From positions 115,138 through 179,137 of the forward strand of contig CH002571.1 in NCBI GenBank assembly GCA_000149265.1: a stretch of DNA of 64,000 nt, given 5' to 3'. The notes beneath the pieces were generated by a model. That model made no database searches. It saw only the letters and a program-made list of their open reading frames with translations, and had not been told where the DNA came from. This document shows, piece after piece, positions 54,801-64,000 of this stretch. This DNA comes from Ciona savignyi. Its lineage: Eukaryota > Chordata > Ascidiacea > Phlebobranchia > Cionidae. The stretch's first letter is position 1. Each line of letters begins with the position of its first letter. Made by a program: the position numbers and the translations under genes.

Positions 54801-57800
54801 TTAACCTTTTAACAGCCAGGCAAAGAGTACGTAGGCCTTCGCCAGCAAAATTCTAAGGGAAATTGTGTTAAAACCTGTGCTTTTATATTACAAATAACAT
54901 AGGCCTAACACTTGCAATTGTGGTTGAATAATATTAACTTATCCATCAATGTACCTTGCTTCGCAGTCAGGTGACCAAAGCTTGTTATAATATAAAGATA
55001 CTTCGCTTTTGTTTTTTGTTCTTATATAAAGCATTGGAATAAATATTTGCTCAAACCATTATATGTTAGATTTTAGCAACGCCTGCTAAGTGTATTGTCA
55101 GGGGACCGACTAACTACATATCTGACAGCTATAGATGTTTCAAGACATACATCGAGATGCACTGTGGTGGCGTTTTTTATATCTTCATCTGTAGCTACTC
55201 CAAGTCGCTCATAAATTACTGAGTCAGCACCTTTGCAGAACAGCGTGATGTTTCCTACGTAAAAAAGCTTTTCAAAATATTTACAACTAGAACCAAATTT
55301 GAATGCCTTAAGATATAAGTTTCTTGCACATATAATGTGAGACAAGCGTTTTACACACAATGTTAATCTGGATTAAGAAAAGAAGGATGTTATGTTTTGC
55401 ATAAGACAAAAACAGTTTTGTCCTAAGCGAGGTTTTCGTTTTTTGCTTTAATAGATTCAAACAAAAACATTTTTCGGTTGACCATTTGGCGAAACTGTTA
55501 ATAAACACTTATTATTAAAATATAGATGGAAATAAAGGTTTTTTATCGTCCTACTAACCACAACCTTTTGTGTCGTATTTGCTTAAATATTTGGTTTGGT
55601 GTGAATCAGGGCATCATAACAGTGTTTTATTTAAAAAATGTCATACCAAAAACATTTTTGTGGTTTCAATACGAGTTTAGCTATTGTTGGATTCAAAGTT
55701 CTAAGCAAATAAAAATATTGTACATACAATCTTATTACATGGAAGCTTAAGCTGGGCTGATGAGAATAGTAAACACCACTATAATAATAAACATTACATA
55801 AAAACTCTGAGCACACACCTTCAGGGTCTTTTACAATGACAGACATTCGCTTCCTCACGTTATCAAAATCCAAGATGGCCAGTACTTCATATGTTACATC
55901 AGTACCTAGAAAATTTGTTACAACAAAATTTTATGATAAAAAAAGGACTGGAAATTATAAAATCAAAAATTGTAAATCACAAAACCAGTTTTTCCCCTAT
56001 TAGCTTCGTTTTAATTAAATATGGTTTTTATTCTGACATGTCCGGAACCAAAAATGGCGTAAAGGAACATTTGAAACAAAAGGAAGGTGGAACTTGTAGA
56101 GATTAAATGCCATGAAAGAAATTACATAGAATGCAGATACTGGTAAGTAAAGCCACGCATCCTCAACAATAATATCAGCTTACAACACAATTTCTATTGA
56201 AGCTCCATGACTGATTTTACACTAACCCATAGTCTGAGCCTCAACGAATAATGAATATTTCATGTTGAGAAACTAAGTTAATTCAATAAAGCCTACCTAG
56301 CTCTGAAACAGTTATAGTGTTAAAGGTGCGCTCTTTGAATACAAAACCAAAATTTCGAGCAGCACCGACCAAAGCTCCTTCATCTGGTGATTGGGCTTGG
56401 TACGTCAAGATTCCTAATTGAAAAATTTAACATTTTGAAAATTCAGTGATTAATAGACAACAGTACAGTATTAAGAAATTATAACATTAAAGGTTACAGG
56501 ACATTCCAAAAATTTCAATATCCTAATATAGCTTATATTGTTGTAATGTGACTTAAATTTTTTCTTATAAGTCCATGTAAAATACTCTAAAAACATAATA
56601 AACTGGATATATGCATCTACAGGTATTATAGACAACATGCTGGCTTTAAAAACTACCTACCGCAACCAGGATAACCTTAGCTCACAAATAACCAAATCCT
56701 ACCTTCTGGTGAGAAGTCTGGCATCACAGTATGGCAGATTGCTATGAGTTTGAAAAACTCATGAACTTTTGTGTCTCCTGACGTAATAGCATTAATTAGA
56801 CGCTGGTCAAAGAAACGAAAAGAATTCTCTGCATCTTTGTTGAATGAGAAATCAGCATTTGGAGTACTCTTCGTTAAAAATGGTAAAAATTTGATTAGAA
56901 ATAATTTACAAGAAGGAATAAGACCAAACAAGTAAGTTTTATTACTTAAAATTTAACTTGATTTTAAAATCTATTATCACTCCACAAAAAATACAGTTAC
57001 ATTTTTGCAATAGTCACCTTATTCAATGGTACTTACATCATCGGGAACAATAGCTATTCCATCTTCATTATAAACCTCCCCATAACAAGTTCCACCGATT
57101 ACGCATTTGTTAAATTCCATGATGTTTTGCGTCAATGTGCCAGTTTTGTCCGAGAATACGTATTCAATCTGGCCAAGTTCCTAAAAAAAAGTGGTTGTTA
57201 ATTGTGCTGGGACTTCCTATTCCACACCTATGGTACAATACACAATTATACAAACCAGTTTTACACCAAGGATTGTCAAAATTTCTTGCTTTAAGTAACT
57301 ATATATTCTTTTGACATGGTATCCGTATAAATAGTTTAAAAAGTTAACAAAAAGGCCGTTAGAAGATTTTGGTCAGTTAGATTTCTGTTAGCACTGTTTT
57401 ACACACTCTTTAGCAGTGCTCGCAACGAGTGTGCCGCAAGACAATGCTAGGTGTGCCACAGAAAAAAAATTTTTTTTATAAAAAAAGCACAGTTTTTACC
57501 CAATAAAAAGGATTTTAGTTTTTGCAAATTTGAATATTACAACTGTGAAACTTCAGTCATAAAATATCAAATATATATAGCTTGTCAAAAGACCTCCCAT
57601 TGAACATTTAAAATGATTGATATTATTGTTAAGTAATAATCGTAAGTTTTTCTTCATGCCTGAACGATTATGTCTGAAAAATGTGATGTCAAATTTATTG
57701 GAACACTGCTCTACAGTAAAGTTGCAATGATGATTTGCCTTTTTGGACTAATGATACAGCATATAAAATAATGAATAACAGTGGTCATGCTTTACCTCAT

Positions 57801-60800
57801 TCAAAGTAGTGGTTCTTGCTAGAGCCGGCAAATCCTTTTTTTCGTAGTACATTGCTCGATCGAAGTTTATGAACCAACTCTGGCCGACTCGTATAAACTC
57901 AATACTAAAAAAACATCATCAACTTATTCTAAAACTGAGAAGAACAAGCATGAACATACCTAACAAACAGAGAAATAGGCACGACTGTATTGAGAATAAT
58001 GATGTACGACCAAAACATTAAGAAGCCAGACATGTACTCATTTGGTGCGTAGCTTGCCCACGGCATGTACACTTGAAAATGCTGTGAAATAATGTTATAG
58101 GTTAAAAATATATATTAGGATCTTTTGGAGTACATATAAATATATATATTATTAATTGACATCTTTGCTTTAGAATTTGTCCTTTTGAATAAATATTGTT
58201 ACCTACCCGATTAGACACAACCAAATTGTACAGAGTTATATTCACGGGAAGCCATTAAACTAGCAGCCTATTATGATGTCATTTTATTAATCATTTTTAT
58301 AATTAAAATGAGAAATAAATCTTGTATTTAATGGATAACATTTTGAATATTTGCAACGATTTTAGAGCCCAGGCACAGATACATTAAAAAGGTGTTACAA
58401 AAACGAACAAAAAATGTTAAACTGCCCTGAAGCTATTTATATCACTACTTTTAATTTTACAAATTAAGTTATTTAAATATATCACACAGAGTTATATTGG
58501 AGAAACATTGCACTCTATTTTCTTTCCTCCGGTAATTACTACTACAATACGAGTCCTGGTTGCTATGTGAAACATTTAAATATTTGCTATTTTAAACATG
58601 GATGCCAGGTCTTTTTCACAACAAAATATCATTTTGTAGTTAACTCAATTAAACAGAAAAACTTGACTAAATAACTATTTCACACTCACCACACCAACAT
58701 ATCGTTCCCATATTGTGTTGCCAACGGCTGTAACAGTGGCTAGCAGCAATAGGAAAGCAAATATCTGAAATAAGTTAACAACTGTAAGACACATGTTATG
58801 TTGTTTTTATATTCGGCCTTAGGATAAAGATATACGAAAAATTAAGGTTTATAAATTAGTCCCTTTGTTAAATTTTCTTTATTATGTTAAATATAAAAGT
58901 TGGCTCCATTACATCAAGAGTTTGACAAAAAAAGATATGCGATTGTTCAGATAGGCGCACACTGTGTACAATTAAGTACACATACATGTACAGCGAATAT
59001 ATTTTTGGCAAACTTTACAAAGGAGTACATGCCTACTCCTATGTTAACACATAAATATATATTTTTTAAATTCAACAAGATAGAAACCAATGCACCAGCA
59101 CTGTATATTGCAAAATTCCTAATACATAGTATTTTGTATTTTTTTGCCATCAAATAATTAAAATATGGCATCTCACCGATTTACACACCCACATATTAAA
59201 TATCTACAAACTCGAATCACAATTAACTTACCAGCCAAACTAGTTTGTTCATTAGTCGTTCAATACTAGTTCGTTTTAAGACCGATTTTCCTGTGACAAA
59301 ACACACATAAAACACACACATCGTCATGTCAAACATATGAAAATGCAACTTAAGAAAGCTAAGATAGTCATGTATTTATACCTTTGAATGAGATAAACAT
59401 CAGATTACCTTGTTCATGTCAATGGGTATGGTAATTGGTAACTATGCCGTTTGGTATATATGATTAGAAAGATCTTGTTAAATTAGAACAACCCATTAAC
59501 CCACATGTCCACTAAGTTGCTTGCCCCATGACACAACCGACTAACAAGCAACCAGATCCCATCCTACAGCGTTTTGGCTGAACTACAATGTCTAACTCAC
59601 CCAGCTATAAGGTCAATTAACTAAATATGGCTGGTGAATTTAGGGAAAAAGGTAAGTTTGTAACCAGCCAGCCAACAAACAATATTCTCACCGGTATTTT
59701 GCATTAGTTTTGTATCAGGGCCTGCAAAAATAACAAGACCAAAGCACCATTCTGTGTTCCGTAAAGTACAACCTCTTAGCAGAATGTTTTCGTTGTCTAT
59801 AGCAAATGTTTCGTTGTTCCAATACAAGTTACCAGTGAACTTGTGTAGGTAGTTGTTTGGTGCTTCACACTTCACATGACCTTCAAGGTAAAATTACAGA
59901 TGCATGCATGTTGTTATTTTGCGAGTGGTACAAAAATGCATCCCATCCTTATCTTATTCCCTTTGCTTTTATGTCCCAACAAAAAGAGCTAAAGAACATT
60001 TTGGTCAACTTCAAGAAATGCTTACATTTAGCATAGAACAATATTCACGAACATTGGCAGTTTTTCCCAACCCCCAATAGTAAATTTTGCAGTGTTAGGA
60101 AACAATTTTCACACTGTCTTGTCTTATGCATAATATATGACGCAAACTCAATTACTTAAGAGTAATACTTAACACCAAACAATTAGTGGTCAATAACAAA
60201 CAGTACACTGTTTATACCACAACAAAATAAAATAATTTTAGTGCCAAAGTTTACACATCAATAAATTTTGGTATGATACATTTCTAGAACGTTAAAATGT
60301 TCAGTACACAATGTGCAATCAGGTTCTAAATACCCCTAGGCCATCAACCCTTACTCAACAATAGAAATTAGAAGGTATTTTGCTGTGAAGTCATGATAAT
60401 GAAAGGTAAAAATAATGTGTATGGAATGGTGACTTCGTTTTAATACGCTATTATAAATAAACACATTAAATTATGCACCGTTGTTTTTTATGCATTTATA
60501 AATATATACACACAGGTAATTTTGTCCAGAATGACGAGGCAGTCAGTTAGAACAGAAATAAAAAGGCACCATCCACTGTCAAATCCCACTTGTCGGACAT
60601 TGCTTAAAACCACAATAGATATGGGAAAGGGAAATGATTTGTCCCTACTTTTGTATTAAATTGGATAGTAAATACACACCATTAAATTGCCTTAATGTTC
60701 GAAGATTGTCCTTCATTTCACCTGTTTCAGGAAGTGCTTGCCGTACTTTGAGGTTTGTTTCCCTGGTAAAAATATAATGTTGAAACTGAAATGATACTCA

Positions 60801-63565
60801 CAATACCTAAAAACATATGAAGGCCAGACTATACTTGTATAATAGCGAACAAAAGAATTACTTTACTTAACTTAAAAGCATTAATGTTGCCTAGTCTTAA
60901 ATAAAATAAACCGGTATAAGTTATTGTCGGTATACGATATATAAGTTATTTAAAATTACAAAAGGAACACTTCTGCTTGTAAGATAACTAACTGTCTTGC
61001 CTAAAGCTCATACAGTTGGTGGAATCAGCCGAAATGTTGGTGGTTCGAAAACAACCGCTGCCTTNNNNNNNNNNNNNNNNNNNNNNNNNNNNNNNNNNNN
61101 NNNNNNNNNNNNNNNNNNNNNNNNNNNNNNNNNNNNNNNNNNNNNNNNNNNNNNNNNNNNNNNNGTGCACACTCATGTGTTTAGATGTTAAACAGTTTTT
61201 TGTTTACAAAATCAATTCAGTTACTTAGTATTACAACCATTACAGTAATAGTTTACCATTTTTAAAAACAGTTTGAGCAATCATGCCTAGTCATAACAGT
61301 TTGAGCAATCATGCCTAGTCATATGTACTCGCATAAACCAAACAAAGAACCTCTGGTCTTTAAGAGGCTTACTATTTAACATTCTAATACAATTATTAAA
61401 CCAAAATTTAACATGAAACACATACAATAATTTAAAATTTTGAACAAAATTGGTACACACCCATCTAACTCAGCAGTTTCAATATAAACTAGATTGTGCT
61501 CTTCGCTGCTTGATAGTAACAGCAAATCGGCCTAAAATAAAGCACAAATTAATCATTGGTACGCAGTAGCAAGCAACTTCCCATAGATGTTAACACTTAC
61601 AGTGACATTTTCATTATTTTTTAGCTGAATAATGTCCCCAACTTTAATGTTCATCCATTTTTCTTCAGTTAAACTGTAAATATTTATCATAGTTACGAAA
61701 TGTATATTTATTAAAATGGTAATAATCTTTAAGGATAATAACTTTTATAAAACCATCTAAACTATACCATAACAAATTAACCTCACTTAAATATTACTTA
61801 GTGCCATTTCACAAACAAATAGGTTGTGTATCAATAAAGATACTTAAGTTAGACGACCATTGAAGGAAATATTTTCGATCACATTTTGTGAAAACACATC
61901 CAAACTTACGTTTCATCTTTGACGACAGAAGAACTACGATTATTAACTGAACTGTCACTTTTATGCCGTTTCTGAATTAAAAAAGAAACAACAACTTTAT
62001 TTAAGAATATGTAAGTTTAGTGATGTGCCCCAATTATTGCACACTGCTCCACTTCGATTTGCATTCTAAAATGTAAATCATTCTTAAGAATCCCTCAACA
62101 TTGTAAGGTTCAAAGTATAAAGTTTGCTGTGCGGTACATTAATAAAAGTACAAAGTTTATATTAAGTGTATAAAAAGGTATTAAGTACTCCATCTTCAGC
62201 ACCACAAATATCTGTTTTTAATATTTTGATGTTCACACTTTCTGTAAAATAAAATCCGACTATGGTACTACTAATTGGTAATTTTTTAATACTGTAAATA
62301 TTGAAAAATAAACCTCTATCTTCCAGGCCTCAATTAAGTAAGACTGGATATTTTAATTAATATTAGACTTGGTTGAGATCGTTGTCGAATTGTCGATAAA
62401 AGTAGTTTAAAATTTATTATGCATCAGCAGATGTGTTATGATTACAAAATAAACTCACATAATCATAAAAACCGTCCTTCATAGCTGTGAGACCCAATAC
62501 CACGATTATTGGAATTATGGAAGTTGTGGGATTCAATGAAGAAATTTCAGGGATGAACTAAAAATTAAATAGTATTTAACAAATAAAAAAGTATTATAAA
62601 TATCAGTACTTATATATATATATTATATATATTATATAATATATATAAATTTACAACAATACTACCAGTTTGTGGTAAATCACAATTGCCTTAAGACATT
62701 AACCTCTCAAATTATCAAATTCAATGAATTCGTTACTCGTAATGTTTTTTTTATTAAGAGTTATCGCAGCACACCCCATATGCAAGATATTAAACTTAAA
62801 TTAATACCAGAAACTCATTTACACCATACCTGTAAAACCACAAGGATTACGAAATAAACATTGACAACTCGATGAAATTGTTCCCAAAGATTGATCAGAA
62901 GAAAGTTGTACCATGTGTACTTGGATGTTTTTATTTTGTTCACCTGGTAACAGATTATATATTAAAAAAATAACCCATAACAAACGTTAAAATATAAATC
63001 TTGCATTCATTGGAATAGGAACCATTAAGGCAAAAATAATGGGTAGTTCAGCCGGAAATTAATAAATATTTATTGGGTTTTGGTAAAAAAAACATGGCTT
63101 GAGAGATTCATTTCTAAATAAAAAAATAAAATTAATACCGGGTACCGGTACTGTATAAACAGCAGTTTAAACAATTCTTAGGCTAATAATATTAAAAATA
63201 AAAGGTTTGATCAACTTGACTCAACAGGCTAGCCTACCGGTAAAACAGTCCAAAAAAACTAGTGGAATGATTGGATAGTAGTTCTACTGGCACTAATAGT
63301 TAAATGCGGACAGTCAAACAAAAAAAAATAACCGTTCAGATTAGGGATTTCACAGTAGGGTTTGCTATGGTCATATCTTACATTGTGTGTTAGCATACAT
63401 TAGTTGTATTATTAGGGTACAATAGTTGTCAAAGAACTGTAATCTCATCTTTATTATACATTTTTTGTAGAATCTATGAAGATAAACAACGCCTGGAAAA
63501 ACTTACAGCATAATTAAATGTTCCATTATATTCAGAATCATTTGCTTTGATATCCCGCTGTTTCT
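47417..63565 (-). CDS. ATP8B2-like: ATP8B2/4-like P4-ATPase lipid flippase, copy B (31 visible exons, 5' end outside window)
   Basis: A second phospholipid-flipping P4-ATPase, paralogous to copy A and upstream of it on the same strand. The visible frame is 1203 residues, intact. Catalytic motifs: [63 protein letters not shown]. The [21 protein letters not shown] segment matches vertebrate ATP8B2/4 nearly exactly. The tail contains [18 protein letters not shown], the conserved ATP8B C-terminal motif, then a proline-rich end stopping at 47417-47419. All junctions are GT-AG. The first visible exon (63507-63565) starts with two bases of a split codon, so a short first exon with the ATG must lie beyond the window, as the 25-base exon 1 proposed for copy A suggests. 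Exon coordinates are in the block entries. Confidence 0.93.
49921..50005 (-). pseudogene. Decayed tandem copy of the exon encoding a C-terminal membrane segment
   Basis: Between the true exons at 50698-50839 and 49591-49674 lies a second, exon-like block: acceptor TGCACAG, donor after TATCAG (GTATTA), 85 bases against 84. It reads [12 protein letters not shown], then after a one-base shift [14 protein letters not shown]. This aligns with [20 protein letters not shown] of copy A and [12 protein letters not shown] of copy B. It looks like a duplicated alternative exon broken by a one-base insertion. Confidence 0.75.
52087..57180 (-). CDS. ATP8B2-like: ATP8B copy B, phosphorylation and nucleotide-binding exons
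   Basis: Exons: 57037-57180, 56703-56868, 56297-56413, 55819-55905, 55151-55254, 54783-54852, 54406-54536, 52936-53100, 52573-52662, 52087-52188. The first encodes DKTGTLTQN with the catalytic aspartate. The next ones form the nucleotide-binding domain ([50 protein letters not shown]). Exon 52936-53100 returns to the P domain with [18 protein letters not shown]. Exons 52573-52662 and 52087-52188 form a variable loop and differ in length from copy A (90 and 102 against 84 and 93 bases). Confidence 0.88.
53301..53578 (-). repeat. SINE copy, diverged, in ATP8B copy B intron
   Basis: Shares GGATAGGAAAGG tail, TTAACACATGGGCAATCA, CTTCAATTTGGTAAACC, TAGGTTCAGGCAA and CTTGCCCAAGGACACAAC with the family. 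The tRNA-like head (GTTTCGAACCTGCAGCCC, a B-box in reverse) is at the right end, so it is on the minus strand, sense to the host gene. Confidence 0.8.
53661..53835. mobile_element. hAT-like MITE remnant
   Basis: Begins CAGGGGTGGGCAACATACGG, followed by a GC-rich palindromic CCCGCGGG and CCGGCCCG, a common terminal structure of animal hAT elements. A degenerate inverted end (GTTGCCTATCGCTC) lies near 53822-53835. No clear 8-bp duplication survives. It is much more GC-rich than its surroundings. Confidence 0.55.
57414..57708. mobile_element. Short hAT-type MITE (295 bp)
   Basis: Left end CAGTGCTCGCAACGAGTGTG, right end TTGGAACACTG, an imperfect inverted pair. The flanks CTCTTTAG (57406-57413) and CTCTACAG (57709-57716) match at six of eight positions, consistent with an aged 8-bp target duplication. 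An A-run/T-run follows GTGTGCCACAG inside. It lies in an intron of flippase copy B. Confidence 0.7.
57796..63565 (-). CDS. ATP8B2-like: ATP8B copy B, N-terminal half exons: M1-M4 and actuator domain
   Basis: Exons: 63507-63565, 62830-62943, 62459-62557, 61910-61971, 61601-61673, 61461-61531, 60680-60762, 59692-59880, 59232-59290, 58690-58764, 57960-58081, 57796-57904. M1-M2 lie in the second and third exons ([35 protein letters not shown]). The actuator domain follows, with [13 protein letters not shown] and [12 protein letters not shown]3-M4 with PISL are in exon 57960-58081 and ARTTTLNE ends exon 57796-57904 with a normal GT donor. Each exon equals its copy A counterpart in length except where copy A has an extra base. 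The 61065-61164 N gap falls in an intron. Confidence 0.88.
59381..59612 (-). repeat. Degenerate SINE fragment
   Basis: Recognised by GAATGAGATAAACATCAG, AACAACCCATTAACCCAC, GTTGCTTGCCCCATGACACA and CAACCGACTAACAAGC, which follow the order of the family in reverse. Many substitutions and deletions indicate an old copy. Confidence 0.6.
61065..61164. other. Assembly gap (100 N)
   Basis: A run of exactly 100 N in an intron of flippase copy B between exons 61461-61531 and 60680-60762. Unlike the first gap, its two flanks do not resemble each other. The left flank carries a GTGGTTCGAAAAC B-box-like string, so a repeat may have broken the assembly here. Confidence 0.99.
61267..61322. repeat. Perfect 28-bp tandem duplication
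   Basis: A 28-base unit containing CAGTTTGAGCAATCATGCC occurs twice without a gap (61267-61294 and 61295-61322), with no mismatch, so it is recent or an assembly artefact. It is intronic, 100 bases after the N gap. Confidence 0.9.
62611..62650. repeat. AT microsatellite
   Basis: An alternating TATATA tract with occasional breaks in an intron of flippase copy B. It could form a hairpin but has no sign of function. Confidence 0.85.
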
Positions 63566-63744
63566 CTGAAAATTGTAATTATACATAAAAATAGAGTAAA
63601 GCTACCTAGTGGGTTACCACATATGGAGAGTAGATACTGGTACATATAGGTTACCAAAAATCCGATAATGCTTATAATTATTAAACTAACAACAACAATA
63701 CATAATACCGGTACTTTTAATTCAAACACAATTGCACAGTACTA

Positions 63745-64000
63745 GAGGATAGGATAGGATATTTATGTTTGTCCCCTTGAATGGGAAAACTAAGGGGGTT
63801 AACACACGGGCAATCAGATCACCTTGCGCCCACCGTCGGGTTACTGAAGCTATTAAAGTGTGTTGTATAATTGAGATAATCCTTCAATTTGGTAGAACCC
63901 ATTAATCCACTGGGTTCAGGCAATGTCCGTCAGGTGCCTTGCCCAAGGACACAACCGACTAGCTAGTGACCATCTATGAACCTGCAACCTCTCGGCTTAA
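63745..64000 (-). repeat. SINE copy cut by the window end
   Basis: One of the best-preserved copies: AGGATAGGATAGGATA tail at the left, then GGGGTTAACACACGGGCAAT, CTTCAATTTGGTAGAACCC, CTGGGTTCAGGCAATGTCCG and CCTTGCCCAAGGACACAACC. The tRNA-like head begins at the right edge (ATGAACCTGCAACCTCTCGG). Confidence 0.85.

Overview
The window is chordate nuclear DNA, most likely from a tunicate of the Ciona type. It is AT-rich and intron-dense, with short introns and compact intergenic space. It carries a single goosecoid-class homeobox gene, and its dispersed repeats are tRNA-derived SINEs and small hAT-type elements. The species assignment is inference from gene content and style. All genes below were assembled by hand from splice sites, reading phase and family resemblance; no search was run.

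Layout. (1) 1-9065, plus strand: the 3' two thirds of WDHD1/AND-1/Ctf4, a replisome adaptor, in 14 visible exons; the N-terminal WD40 exons lie upstream. (2) 11706-17991, plus: a complete four-exon goosecoid gene with an eh1 repressor motif and a K50 homeodomain. It sits within about 13 kb of unusually complex, repeat-poor non-coding DNA that reaches back into WDHD1 introns and forward to about 21 kb; this is probably its regulatory landscape. (3) 18-26 kb: gene-poor, with one SINE and one possible tiny coding exon. (4) 26160-31249, minus: a complete 15-exon glycerol kinase with a C-terminal membrane anchor. (5) 33715-45840, minus: a complete ATP8B2/4-like P4-ATPase (lipid flippase), copy A, with two one-base insertions near an assembly gap. 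(6) 47417-63565, minus: a tandem paralogue, copy B, intact but lacking its first exon(s) at the window edge.

The two flippase copies share almost every intron position and exon length, so they arose by tandem duplication. Several exons are far more alike at DNA level than the rest, one pair being identical over 82 bases, which suggests gene conversion. Copy B also holds a decayed duplicate of one membrane-segment exon, and copy A has lost the conserved C-terminal tail. Introns of both copies and of GK carry SINEs, a 1.1 kb hAT-type element with perfect 8-bp target duplications, and a small MITE. Two 100-N assembly gaps lie at 43041-43140 and 61065-61164. I saw no operon, CRISPR, rRNA or functional tRNA gene, and no novel multi-gene system. 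The most interesting signals are the goosecoid regulatory block, the SINE-built splice acceptor in GK, and the mosaic evolution of the flippase pair.
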